From: UBA10649 sp964597445
GTDB taxonomy: Bacteria; Actinomycetota; Actinomycetes; S36-B12
Assembly (NCBI GenBank): GCA_964597445.1
Contig: CAZQXO010000004.1
Location: forward strand, 1 to 64,000
Length of the DNA stretch: 64,000 nucleotides
Reading direction: 5' to 3'
The first letter of the stretch is position 1. Each line of letters begins with the position of its first letter. Made by a program: the position numbers and the translations under genes. The notes beneath the pieces were generated by a model. It was not told where the DNA came from. It did no database searches and was given only the letters and a program-made list of their open reading frames with translations. This document shows, piece by piece, positions 1 to 7,508 of the stretch.

Positions 1-264
1 CGTACTCGCCCTTCGTGGGCCCAGACTGCTGGGGCCCACTCGCGGACTCGTGCTGCCCACTCGCGGACTCGTGCTGCGCACTCGCCCTTCGTGGGCCCAG
101 ACTGCTGGGGCCCACTCGCGGACTCGTGCTGTGCACTCGCCCTTCGTGGGCCCAGACTGCTGGGGCCCACTCGCGGACTCGTGCTGTGCACTCGCCCTTC
201 GTGGGCCCAGACTGCTGGGGCCCACTCGCGGACTCGTGCTGTGCACTCGCCCTTCGTGGGCCCA
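1..264. repeat. 55-bp tandem repeat array carrying the tRNA-Val 3' end
   Basis: Units of 55 bp begin at 4, 80, 135, 190 and 245. The first interval is 76 bp because a 21-bp piece (the part containing cgcggactcgtgctg) is duplicated. The last unit is cut off by running into the tRNA gene. Each unit contains GTGGGCCC and GGGCCCAC as inverted arms around a short loop. Each also repeats the last 11 nt of the adjacent tRNA-Val plus the bases after it. The array lies downstream of the tRNA as transcribed (minus strand), so it would sit in the precursor's 3' trailer. It reaches the left window edge, so its full length is unknown. The open frames inside it are compositional and I do not call them genes. 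Confidence 0.93.
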
Positions 265-330
265 GACGGACTCGAACCGCCGACATCCTCCTTGTAAGGG
301 AGGCGCTCTAGCCAACTGAGCTATGGGCCC
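257..330 (-). tRNA. tRNA-Val (anticodon UAC)
   Basis: The 74-nt cloverleaf reads leftwards. The 7-bp acceptor stem is GGGCCCA/TGGGCCC with discriminator A. The D arm is AGCTC...GAGC. The anticodon stem is CCTCC/GGAGG with loop CTTACAA, giving anticodon UAC (valine, GUA codon). The T arm has loop TTCGAGT on a 5-bp stem with one G-T pair. CCA is not encoded after the discriminator. The final 11 nt are repeated in the tandem array that follows. Confidence 0.95.
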
Positions 331-385
331 CGACGGAGGCTACCGACCGATGGGCGGCCTGCCGGGCGCTGGGTAGCCTGACGCC

Positions 386-1210
386 ATGCCTGCCACCGTC
401 GGCCAGATCGTCGACCTGCTCGACCGGCGCTACCCGCCCGAGCTCGCCGCCGATTGGGACGCCGTAGGCCTGGTGTGCGGGGATCCGCGGGCCTCCGTCA
501 CCCGCGTGCTCTTCGCTGTCGACCCGGTGATGGCCGTTGTCGATGAGGCTCTCCTGCTGCAGGCCGACATGGTGGTCACCCATCATCCGCTCCTGCTGCG
601 CGGTGTTCATTCCGTTGCCGCTGTCGATCACAGGGGATCCGTCCTGCACACCCTCATCTCGCACGGCATTGCGCTGGTGGCGGCCCACACGAATGCGGAT
701 CATGCGCGACCCGGCGTCTCCGATGCCCTTGCCGATGCTCTGGGTGTGGTCGACACGGTCCCGCTGATACCGGAGTCCGGGAACCCCCACGTGGGCACCG
801 GGCGGGTTGGGCGGCTGGACGAGGTGCTGACCTTGTCGGCCTTCGTCGAACGAGTGGCCGACCGGCTCCCGGCGACGACCCAGGGAGTCCGTGCCGCGGG
901 GGATGCCGATCGACTGATCGAGACCGTGGCCGTGTGCGGCGGATCCGGCGATGCCTTCCTGGCGGACGCGGCGGCCGTGGCGGACGCGTACGTCACGGCT
1001 GACCTGCGGCACCACCGTGCGCAGGACCACCTCGTCGACGGCGGGTGCGCCCTCGTCGATGTGGCGCATTGGGCCAGTGAGTGGCCGTGGCTCCCGGTCG
1101 CAGCGGAATCGCTCCGGGCGGACGTCGAGGCTCTCGGCACTACGGTGGAGGTCCACGTGTCCCGGATCGTCACCGATCCGTGGACCCTGCATCGAGGGAG
1201 CCCGTCCTGA
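386..1210 (+). CDS. Nif3-like dinuclear metal centre protein (YbgI/YqfO family)
   Basis: The protein has 274 aa, the length of the short Nif3 form without the extra inserted domain seen in Bacillus YqfO. The metal-binding signature THHP is at residues 65-68, AAHTNAD follows in the middle, and a C-terminal HWASE motif supplies the last His and Glu ligands. Family members form hexameric toroids with two metals per subunit. Their substrate is unsettled, and the label GTP cyclohydrolase I type 2 is an annotation carry-over. The gene is first in a tight rightward run with the zinc ribbon protein and RNase HI/phosphatase, the order also found in mycobacteria (Rv2230c-Rv2228c). It starts 55 bp from the divergent tRNA-Val. 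Confidence 0.9.
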   Translation: MPATVGQIVDLLDRRYPPELAADWDAVGLVCGDPRASVTRVLFAVDPVMAVVDEALLLQADMVVTHHPLLLRGVHSVAAVDHRGSVLHTLISHGIALVAAHTNADHARPGVSDALADALGVVDTVPLIPESGNPHVGTGRVGRLDEVLTLSAFVERVADRLPATTQGVRAAGDADRLIETVAVCGGSGDAFLADAAAVADAYVTADLRHHRAQDHLVDGGCALVDVAHWASEWPWLPVAAESLRADVEALGTTVEVHVSRIVTDPWTLHRGSPS

Positions 1211-1950
1211 ACGCCGACCCCGCCGTCCAGCTGCGCCTGCTCGATCTCCAGCAGCAGGACACCCGTGTCACTCAGCTTGCGCACCAGGCCGCGCACCTGC
1301 CCGATGCGGCGGCATTGGCGGACGTGGAGACGCGTCTCGTCCGCGCCCGTGATCAGGTCGTGGCAGCTGAGACGATCGTCAGTGACCTCGAGGTCGAGCA
1401 GCAGCAGGCGGAACGTGATGTCGAGCAGGTGCGCGAGCGTCGCCGCCGGGACCAGGAGCTCCTGGACTCCGGCTCCATCGGTGATCCCAAGCAACTGCAG
1501 GCGATCTCATCCGAGCTCGAGAACCTCGTCCGTCGCCAGTCAGACCTCGAGGACATCGAGCTCGAGATCATGGAGCGGGTCGAGGGTGCGCGAGCCGCGG
1601 TGGTGCAGTTGATCGGTGAACGGGACTCCCTGGAGCAGGAGCGCGCCGATCTCGCCTCGCGCGTGCGGGACCAACGGGCCGATATCGAGTCCGAGAGGCA
1701 GAGCGTGGTCGCTGAGCGAGAGCGGATCTCGCAGGAGATCCCCGCCGACCTCCTGGCCCTCTACGACAAGATTCGGGTCGACAATGGGGGTGTCGGAGCC
1801 GCACCCCTGCACCGGGGGGCCTGTCAGGGATGTCGGCTCACGCTGCCTCCGACGGAGATCGAGGAGCTGCGCGCGGCACCCGCTGACGCCGTCGTCCGAT
1901 GCGAGGAGTGCCGCCGGATTCTCGTGCGCACCCCCGAATCAGGCCTGTAG
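1207..1950 (+). CDS. Coiled-coil C4 zinc ribbon protein (Rv2229c-like), apparent CTG start
   Basis: The protein has 247 aa. A long charged coiled coil spans roughly residues 10-170, and a C-terminal zinc ribbon has pairs CQGC and CEEC about 30 residues apart. Homologues in this position start just before a QxRLLDLQ-like segment. The only codon giving that start is CTG at 1207. It overlaps the upstream stop as CTGA and sits 6 nt after GGGAG. No ATG or GTG lies suitably placed in frame, and the in-frame ATG at 1081 would add 42 residues of out-of-frame nif3 sequence. The cellular role is unknown; the family is a putative nucleic-acid binding scaffold. Coupling to the genes on both sides suggests co-translation. 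Confidence 0.85.
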   Translation: MNADPAVQLRLLDLQQQDTRVTQLAHQAAHLPDAAALADVETRLVRARDQVVAAETIVSDLEVEQQQAERDVEQVRERRRRDQELLDSGSIGDPKQLQAISSELENLVRRQSDLEDIELEIMERVEGARAAVVQLIGERDSLEQERADLASRVRDQRADIESERQSVVAERERISQEIPADLLALYDKIRVDNGGVGAAPLHRGACQGCRLTLPPTEIEELRAAPADAVVRCEECRRILVRTPESGL

Positions 1951-1956
1951 ACGACG

Positions 1957-3168
1957 ATGGTGCGATCCTTCATCGTCGAGGCGGACGGTGGATCCCGGGG
2001 CAACCCGGGTCCGGCCGCGTACGGGGCCGTCGTTCGGGATGCGGTCACCCGCGATGTCCTCGCGGAGCTCGCGGAGTACCTGGGGGAGGTCAGCAACAAC
2101 GTCGCCGAGTATCGCGGCGCCATCGCGGGCCTGGAGTATGCGCACAGCGTTGATCCCGAGGCGACGGTCGAGATGCGCCTGGACTCCAAGCTCATCGTCG
2201 AGCAGATGAGCGGACGCTGGCAGATAAAGCATCCGGATATGCGGACGCTCGCCAAGCAGGCTCGCGACATCTTCCGTCCCGGGCACGTGACGTACACCTG
2301 GGTGCCGCGAGACCAGAACCGGCATGCCGATGCCCTCGTCAACGAGATGATCGATGCCGCTCTCCAGGGCGACACGCGCCCCATTCGCCGACTGGACGGG
2401 CTCTCGCGCGAGGACGTCCTCGCGGAGGATGTCGTCGGCAGCATCGAGGTCGAACGCAGCCGCGCCATCGTCGCGGAGGCGACGGCCCAGCCTCCACGGG
2501 TCATGATCGGCTGGGCCGATCTGGGGGCGCCCACCCACACCGTCATGGCGCGCCACGGCGCCACCGAGATGAGCCTCGAGAAGCGCTTCAGCGGTCTCGG
2601 CGGGTTCGATGCGCCCCTCGCACCTCTCGGTGTGGCGCAGGCGCAGGCGCTGGCGGCGGAACTCGCTGCTCGGGGAGGCATCGATCGAATCGTGAGTTCC
2701 CCTCTGCTGCGCACGAGGCAGACCGCCGGCTTCGCTGCCGACGCGCTGGGGCTCGAGGTCGAGGTGATCGACGGCTTCGCCGAGTGCGGCTTCGGTGAAT
2801 GGGACGGACACACCTTCACGGAGGTGCGCGATCGCTGGCCCGTGGAGCTCGAGGAATGGCTCGCCTCCACGTCGGTGGCCCCGCCGGGTGGCGAGTCGTT
2901 CGAGGCCTGCCAGTCCCGTGTCCTGCGGGCGCGGGAGGAGGTCGTCCGTCGGTTCCCAGGGGAGCGCGTCCTCGTCGTCGCCCATGTGACGCCGATCAAG
3001 ATCATGGTCTCCCATGCCGTCGGCGCTCCGCTGGAGAGCCTGTACCGCATGGAGCTGCCGCCCTGCTCGATCAGTTCTCTCGCATGGTTCCCGGACGGAA
3101 ACGCCTCCATGTTCAGCTTCGCGGAGGCGGCTCACCTGCGGGAGATCGGCACCCCCTTCGGCGTCTAG
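1957..3168 (+). CDS. Bifunctional RNase HI / histidine phosphatase (CobC-like)
   Basis: The protein has 403 aa in two domains. Residues 1-135 are RNase HI: the first catalytic Asp is in EADGGSRGN, Glu in NNVAEYRG, Asp in RLDSKL and the last Asp in RHADAL. Residues from about 190 onwards are a phosphoglycerate-mutase-like phosphatase with the RHG triad at MARHGAT and a second catalytic His in VVAHVTPI. The same fusion in M. tuberculosis (Rv2228c) cleaves RNA-DNA hybrids and has alpha-ribazole phosphatase (CobC) activity. That is relevant here because cobU, cobS and cobT lie 30 kb away and no separate cobC is visible. The gene follows the zinc ribbon protein by 6 bp. Confidence 0.93.
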   Translation: MVRSFIVEADGGSRGNPGPAAYGAVVRDAVTRDVLAELAEYLGEVSNNVAEYRGAIAGLEYAHSVDPEATVEMRLDSKLIVEQMSGRWQIKHPDMRTLAKQARDIFRPGHVTYTWVPRDQNRHADALVNEMIDAALQGDTRPIRRLDGLSREDVLAEDVVGSIEVERSRAIVAEATAQPPRVMIGWADLGAPTHTVMARHGATEMSLEKRFSGLGGFDAPLAPLGVAQAQALAAELAARGGIDRIVSSPLLRTRQTAGFAADALGLEVEVIDGFAECGFGEWDGHTFTEVRDRWPVELEEWLASTSVAPPGGESFEACQSRVLRAREEVVRRFPGERVLVVAHVTPIKIMVSHAVGAPLESLYRMELPPCSISSLAWFPDGNASMFSFAEAAHLREIGTPFGV

Positions 3169-3181
3169 CTTCCGCCTCGCG

Positions 3182-3952
3182 TCAGCGCAGGATGATGTCC
3201 AGCACTGCGGGATCGTTCCGGCGGGCGGGGGACAGCTCCACTTCGTAGCCCTCGATCTGGAGCGTCTCGATCAGGTCCCCCACGTCCTTGGGTCGGCGGC
3301 GCGTCGTGACCAGAGTGCGGGCGAGCCGCCCCTTGGTCGCCTTGTTGTGGTGGCTCACCACCGTGCGCTTGCCCTTGACCTCGTTGAGCACCCGCACCGA
3401 GACTGCTCGATCCGTGTGGGCGGTGGTCAGTGGCCCCAGGGCGACGTAGGCGCCCGAACGCAGGTCGACGATGAGGCCCGGTGTCTGCTCCAGCATCGAT
3501 GTCAGCGCTGGTCGCCAGAGTGACGCGAGCGATCCCAGCCCGGGCAGCGTGACCCCCCCGCTCAGTCGGTAGGCGGGAATGGGGTCCTGTGGTCGCACGA
3601 GACCCCACAGTCCTGAGGCGATCGCTGCCGTGTCCTGCAGGCGCCGCAGGGCGGAGGCGGAGAGGGAGGGAGCGTCGAGTGCCTCGTAGAGCACGCCTGT
3701 GTAGACCTCGATCGCTGATGCGCAGGGTTCCCGCCGGAGTCGAGCGTTGACGCCGATCTCGCCATGCTGGGTGGCTCCGAGGCCGAGGAGGGCCGCTGCC
3801 GCATCGGTGTCGCCCGAGCACGTCCTCACGAGTGCGTCCAGCACCCGCTTCCGGGTGGGGGTGAGCTCGGAGAACGACAGGCGCGCGAGGTCGAGGCGCG
3901 GGCCTGACTCGGGGGCGGACTTGCCCTCACTCGGGGGCAGCAGCAGGAGCAT
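3182..3952 (-). CDS. yaaA: Peroxide stress protein YaaA (UPF0246)
   Basis: The protein has 256 aa, matching the usual 250-260. It opens with LLLPPSEGKS, the hallmark N terminus of YaaA, and carries the conserved YTGVLYEAL and SGLWGLVRP segments and a C-terminal VSHHNKATKG. In E. coli YaaA lowers free iron and limits damage under hydrogen peroxide; a DNA-binding fold has been described. The ATG at 3952 gives the family start; the frame stays open further upstream only by running through RNase P RNA on the other strand. It converges with the RNase HI/phosphatase gene (13 bp apart) and diverges from rnpB with 49 bp between. Confidence 0.92.
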   Translation of the reverse strand: MLLLLPPSEGKSAPESGPRLDLARLSFSELTPTRKRVLDALVRTCSGDTDAAAALLGLGATQHGEIGVNARLRREPCASAIEVYTGVLYEALDAPSLSASALRRLQDTAAIASGLWGLVRPQDPIPAYRLSGGVTLPGLGSLASLWRPALTSMLEQTPGLIVDLRSGAYVALGPLTTAHTDRAVSVRVLNEVKGKRTVVSHHNKATKGRLARTLVTTRRRPKDVGDLIETLQIEGYEVELSPARRNDPAVLDIILR

Positions 3953-4001
3953 GTCCGTCAGGCTAGCGACGGGCGGTGGAGTACGCGGTACCCTGACGGT
4001 G

Positions 4002-4384
4002 GACGAGCCAGCCGGGTGATCGCGGTGGCGGCGGCGCACGCCGTCGGCACCGAGGAAAGTCCGGACTCCACAGGGCAGGGTGGTGGGTAACGCCCACCCG
4101 GGGTGACCCGCGGGACAGTGCCACAGAAAACAGACCGCCGCGAGCGATCGCGGTAAGGGTGAAACGGTGGTGTAAGAGACCACCAGCACTGCAGGTGACT
4201 GCAGTGGCTCGGTAAACCCCACCCGGAGCAAGGTCAAAAGGGCTGGGAGACCAGCCTGCGCAGGTGAGCGGCCCGCTCAGTGCCTGCGGGTAGACCGCAC
4301 CAGGCTGTCGGCAACGGCAGTCGCAGATGGATGATCACCGACCAGTTCGCTGGTCACAGAATCCGGCTTACAGGCTGGCTCGTC
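4002..4384 (+). ncRNA. rnpB: RNase P RNA, bacterial type A
   Basis: About 383 nt. The 5' and 3' ends pair as a 12-bp helix (GACGAGCCAGCC with GGCTGGCTCGTC). The conserved P4 5' strand appears as GAGGAAAGTCCGGACTCC near 4051. Later come GGTAAGGGTGAAACGGTG, the AGAGACCACCAGC segment, and ACAGAATCCGGCTTACAG just before the 3' end. This RNA is the catalytic subunit that trims tRNA 5' leaders. A possible -10 element TACCCT lies at 3989-3994; I see no convincing -35. Confidence 0.97.
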
Positions 4385-4423
4385 CCCCTCCCGGTGTCGA
4401 GGCCAACGTGATGGTTGTGGAGC

Positions 4424-4897
4424 TCACGTGGCTCTGGAGCGACCCGCCCAGCCGCCGAGGCTGTCCGCCACCTTGGCGCAGGCCCGGCCCAGGGCAGCGA
4501 ACTCTGCCGGCGTGAGCACGTCGATCAGGTGCTGACGGACGCTCTCGACATGGTCCGGTGCCGCGGCGACGAGGATGTCCCAGCCGTGATCGGTGAGTAC
4601 AGCGAACGAACCGCGTCGATCGTCGGTGCAGGCCTCGCGCTCCACGAGCCCGGCACGTGCCATCCGGTCCACCTGATGGGACAGGCGGCTGCGCGAGGAC
4701 AGCGTGGCCTCGGCGAGCTCGCTCATGCGCAGCCGGCGATCGGGGGCCTCCGAGAGGTGCACGAGAATCTCGTAGTCGGCCATCGTGAGGTCATGCTGCT
4801 CCTGCAGGTCGCGGGAGAGCCTGTCGTTGAGCAGGAGTGACGCGGCCAGCCAGGCCCGCCAGTGACCCTGCTCCTCCTCCGACAGCCAGCGCGTCAT
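4424..4897 (-). CDS. MarR-family transcriptional regulator
   Basis: The protein has 157 aa with a winged helix-turn-helix. The helix-turn-helix covers roughly residues 38-85 (LTMADYEILVHLSE, then RMSELAEATLSSRSRLSHQVDRM). The wing is at DDRRGSFAVLT, which matches the conserved DxRG turn. MarR proteins act as dimers and usually repress neighbouring genes, releasing DNA on ligand or oxidant binding. The start ATG overlaps the stop of the glucokinase gene (ATGA at 4894-4897), so it is the last gene of a map-ppgK-marR transcription unit. Its ligand and targets cannot be read from sequence. It has no cysteine pair suggestive of an OhrR-type redox sensor. Confidence 0.88.
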   Translation of the reverse strand: MTRWLSEEEQGHWRAWLAASLLLNDRLSRDLQEQHDLTMADYEILVHLSEAPDRRLRMSELAEATLSSRSRLSHQVDRMARAGLVEREACTDDRRGSFAVLTDHGWDILVAAAPDHVESVRQHLIDVLTPAEFAALGRACAKVADSLGGWAGRSRAT

Positions 4898-5667
4898 GCG
4901 TCGAGTTCCCAGACCCGCACACCGCCGAGGATGCCCGAGGTGTTGGGGACGACCTCGCCCTTGGGGCCGATATCGGCGGGCGTCAGGTGCTTGGCGTTAC
5001 CGCCACCGACATAGAGTCGATCGAAGAAGACCATGTCGTCGAAGGCGTCGATGGCCTTGCGTACGCGCTTGGCCCAGCGCTCGTTGCCGATCTCCTTGCG
5101 CTGGGCATTGCCGAGAGCGATGTCGAAGCTCATGCCCCCCTTGAAGGGACCATGGCTCAGCTCCAGGTGGGGGAGCAGCATGCCGTTGCTGAAGAGTGCT
5201 GTGCCGACTCCGGTACCCAGGGTCAGGACGAACTCCATACCGCTCCCTCGGGCCACGGCACAGCCCTGCATGTCGGCGTCGTTGACGACCTTGGTCGGCA
5301 GGCGGAAGGCCTGCGCCAGCGCGTGCGCGAGGTCGAAGCCGTGCCAGGCCTCCGCCATCCCCGGATCGCGATCGCCGCCGTACTCGAGCCTCGACAGGGA
5401 GGGCACCTCGATGACGTGGCCGTCGCGCACCAGCCCCGGAAAGCCCACAGACACCCGGTGGACGTCGAGGAGAGGGGAGACCAGATCCACGATCGTGCTG
5501 ACGAGAAGCTCCGGGGGGCAGGGGTAGGGGGTGTCGACACGCACCCGGTCGGACACCATGATCGCCTGGGCGTTGACGACCGACGCCTTGATGCCGCTGC
5601 CGCCGATGTCGATGGCGAGGGTCAGAACGTCCGACGGCCATGTCGTGGACGTGTGCGCCTGGGTCAT
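4894..5667 (-). CDS. ppgK: Polyphosphate glucokinase (ROK family)
   Basis: The protein has 257 aa. The N-terminal phosphate-binding loop reads AIDIGGSGIKAS. The middle has FPGLVRDG, then VVNDADMQG with the catalytic Asp, and LTLGTGVGTALF as the second phosphate loop, followed by ELSHGPFKGG. The CxCGxxGC zinc motif of ordinary ROK sugar kinases is absent, as expected for PPGK. The enzyme phosphorylates glucose to glucose 6-phosphate with polyphosphate or ATP in the cytosol. I prefer ATG at 5667 because AGGAGG lies 7 nt upstream; a GTG 3 nt earlier overlaps the map stop and is the alternative. Confidence 0.92.
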   Translation of the reverse strand: MTQAHTSTTWPSDVLTLAIDIGGSGIKASVVNAQAIMVSDRVRVDTPYPCPPELLVSTIVDLVSPLLDVHRVSVGFPGLVRDGHVIEVPSLSRLEYGGDRDPGMAEAWHGFDLAHALAQAFRLPTKVVNDADMQGCAVARGSGMEFVLTLGTGVGTALFSNGMLLPHLELSHGPFKGGMSFDIALGNAQRKEIGNERWAKRVRKAIDAFDDMVFFDRLYVGGGNAKHLTPADIGPKGEVVPNTSGILGGVRVWELDA

Positions 5668-6554
5668 CACCAGCCCTCCTGACTCGTGCCCGTGGGGAGC
5701 GTGAGGATCTCGGATCCGGTCGCGGTCACGACGATCGTGTGCTCGAACTGGGCAGTCCAGCGTCGGTCGCGGGTGAGCACGGTCCAGTCGTCATCCCACA
5801 TGTCCCACTCGTGGGTGCCCAGCGTGATCATGGGCTCGATCGTGAAGGTCATGCCGGCTTCGATGGTCGTCGTGAGGGAGGGGTCGTCGTAGTGCGGTAT
5901 GACGAGTCCAGTGTGGAACGCCGTTCCGATGCCGTGCCCGGTGAAGTCACGCACGACTCCGTATCCGAACCGCCGTGCGTAGCTCTCGATCACTCGTCCG
6001 ATGACGCTGATCGGGCGACCTGGCTGCACGGCCCGGATGGCTCGCCGCGTGGCCTCCTTGGTCCGCTCGACCAGGAGCCGGGCATCCTCGTCCACCCCGC
6101 CCACGAGGAAGGTGGCATTCGTGTCGCCGTGCACTCCGCCGATGTAGGCCGTGATGTCGATGTTGCAGATGTCTCCGTCCTGCAGGACGGTGGAGTCGGG
6201 GATGCCGTGGCAGATGACCTCGTTCAGCGACGAGCACAGGGACTTCGGGAAACCCCGGTATCCGAGGGTGGAGGGGTAGGCGCCGTGATCGCACAGGAAC
6301 TCGTGTCCGATGCGGTCCAGTTCGTCGGTCGTGACGCCGGGCTGCACAGCAGCTCCCACGGTGGCGAGCGCATCCGCCGCGATGCGCCCCGCCACGCGCA
6401 TGGCCTCGATCGTGTCGACGTCCTTGACCTCGGGACCGGTGTAGGGGAGGGGAGCGGGCTTGTCGACATACTCGGGCGCCTCGATGTGCGGCGGCACGAG
6501 GCGACGAGGGCCCACGACACCGGGCGCGAGCGGCGGACGGGTCGCTGCGGGCAT
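5667..6554 (-). CDS. map: Methionine aminopeptidase, type I
   Basis: The protein has 295 aa. All five metal ligands can be found: Asp in NIDITAY, Asp in HGDTNATF, His in GHGIGTAFH, Glu in FTIEPMI and Glu in QFEHTIV. The substrate-binding His lies in EVICHGIP. It removes initiator methionine from new proteins. About 45 residues precede the catalytic domain and include a Pro-rich stretch (PLAPGVVGPRRLVPP). This is the longer N terminus typical of one actinobacterial Map paralogue rather than the minimal 250-residue enzyme. It is the first gene of the leftward map-ppgK-marR unit. The small acidic protein gene diverges 84 bp away. Confidence 0.95.
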   Translation of the reverse strand: MPAATRPPLAPGVVGPRRLVPPHIEAPEYVDKPAPLPYTGPEVKDVDTIEAMRVAGRIAADALATVGAAVQPGVTTDELDRIGHEFLCDHGAYPSTLGYRGFPKSLCSSLNEVICHGIPDSTVLQDGDICNIDITAYIGGVHGDTNATFLVGGVDEDARLLVERTKEATRRAIRAVQPGRPISVIGRVIESYARRFGYGVVRDFTGHGIGTAFHTGLVIPHYDDPSLTTTIEAGMTFTIEPMITLGTHEWDMWDDDWTVLTRDRRWTAQFEHTIVVTATGSEILTLPTGTSQEGW

Positions 6555-6638
6555 GACCGAAGTCTAGGCGGATCCGGCGGTCGCTATCTTTGGCGGCATA
6601 GCGCCGTGCGACGGCCGGCACTGATGATGGGAGCACCC

Positions 6639-6800
6639 GTGAGCTGGTACTACTGCCTGATTCACCAGAGGGTCGAGCCTGAGGTGGGCTGCGCCAACGA
6701 CGAGCGGATGGGTCCGTATGCCACCGAGGGCGAGGCTGAGCATGCCATCGAGCTGGCCCACGAGCGCAGCGAGGCGTACGACGCCGAGGACGACGACTGA
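6639..6800 (+). CDS. Small conserved actinobacterial acidic protein
   Basis: The protein has 53 aa, starts with SWYYCLIHQRVEP after the initiator and ends in AEDDD. It keeps a short pattern I recall from a widespread actinobacterial small protein: YYCLxHxxVEP, then a Cys, GPYAT, and a C-terminal helix EAEHAIELAHERSEAYD. The GTG at 6639 sits 5 nt after GGGAG; two ATGs upstream at 6624 and 6627 lack a ribosome binding site. No function is known. The paired Cys residues (YC and GC) could bind metal, but that is a guess. A strong terminator follows 23 bp after the stop. Confidence 0.75.
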   Translation: MSWYYCLIHQRVEPEVGCANDERMGPYATEGEAEHAIELAHERSEAYDAEDDD

Positions 6801-6823
6801 CGGCTCAGTAACCGGACATGCGG

Positions 6824-6853
6824 AAGGGCCCGCACCCTGGGGTGCGGGCCCTT
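6824..6853. terminator. Bidirectional intrinsic terminator
   Basis: AAGGGCCCGCACCC pairs with GGGTGCGGGCCCTT as a 14-bp perfect stem with a minimal loop. It lies between two convergent genes (small acidic protein rightwards, histone-like gene leftwards), so it can serve both. Confidence 0.85.
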
Positions 6854-6880
6854 CGCTGTTGTCCGAGGTGGACGTGACGG

Positions 6881-7261
6881 CTATCGGCGGCGAGCCGGAG
6901 CCTTGCGGACTGCCTTGCGCGCAGTGGCCTTGCGGGCCGGAGCCTTCTTGGCAGCGGCCTTGCGGGCCGGAGCCTTGCGCACTGCCTTCTTGACGGCCTT
7001 CTTGGCCGTCTTCTTGGCAGCGGTCTTGCGGGCCGGAGCCTTGCGAGCCGGTGCCTTCTTCACTGCCTTCTTGACGGCCTTCTTGGCCGTCTTCTTGGCA
7101 GCGGTCTTGCGGGCCGGAGCCTTGCGAGCCGGTGCCTTCTTGACGGCCTTCTTGGCCGTCTTCTTGGCAGCGGTCTTGCGAGCCGGTGCCTTCTTCACTG
7201 CCTTCTTGGCCGCGGCCTTCTTGGCCGGTGCCTTGCGTGCAGTCTTCTTTGCGACCGCCAC
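6881..7261 (-). CDS. Histone H1-like Lys/Ala-rich nucleoid protein
   Basis: The protein has 126 aa and consists almost entirely of repeats of AAKKTAKKAVKKAPARK and close variants, ending in RKAPARRR. It has no acidic residue and no hydrophobic core, so it should be disordered and strongly basic. It resembles the C-terminal tails of eukaryotic H1, chlamydial Hc2 and the tails of actinobacterial HU proteins, but no HU fold precedes it here. The GTG at 7261 is 4 nt after GGGAGG. A DNA compaction role is inferred from composition. The internal DNA repeats make the gene prone to length change. Confidence 0.85.
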   Translation of the reverse strand: MAVAKKTARKAPAKKAAAKKAVKKAPARKTAAKKTAKKAVKKAPARKAPARKTAAKKTAKKAVKKAVKKAPARKAPARKTAAKKTAKKAVKKAVRKAPARKAAAKKAPARKATARKAVRKAPARRR

Positions 7262-7281
7262 GTTGCCTCCCGTGTCAGTGG

Positions 7282-7313
7282 ACTCCACATTGTGTGGAGT
7301 TCCCTGTGGACAA
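7282..7313. promoter_or_regulatory. Inverted repeat and DnaA-box-like site before the histone-like gene
   Basis: ACTCCACA at 7282-7289 pairs with TGTGGAGT at 7293-7300, a perfect 8-bp inverted repeat. Five bases later TGTGGACAA (7305-7313) is, on the minus strand, TTGTCCACA, which matches the high-GC actinobacterial DnaA box. Both lie within 55 bp of the histone-like gene start, in an AT-richer 247-bp gap shared with the divergent npdG. A single box does not make an origin. Confidence 0.4.
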
Positions 7314-7508
7314 CTCTGACAGAGCAGTGATGCAAAGGCAAAGCCATTTGCGTTATTGCGGTGTGTCGTGTCTTGCATTTTTTTCGCGTGTATGGGATCC
7401 GGGAGCAGGTCGCATACGTGCGCATGAACGCTGTTCGTGCCTGCGCAGACATGACGGAGAACATGGTCGTCGTGCGTGTGAGGTGTCGCTGTGGAAGGAT
7501 CTCGCTTC

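Noticed and set aside
15..319. Open frames of 68-98 residues across the left repeat array
   Set aside because: They arise from the 55-bp repeat and run into the tRNA gene on the other strand; no start signals or family motifs.
3953..4237. N-terminal extension of YaaA to 351 residues
   Set aside because: The extra 95 codons lie in rnpB on the opposite strand, and the family starts at LLLPPSEGKS.
7305..7313. Replication origin near the DnaA box
   Set aside because: Only one exact box, no cluster, and no dnaA/dnaN/rpmH neighbours.
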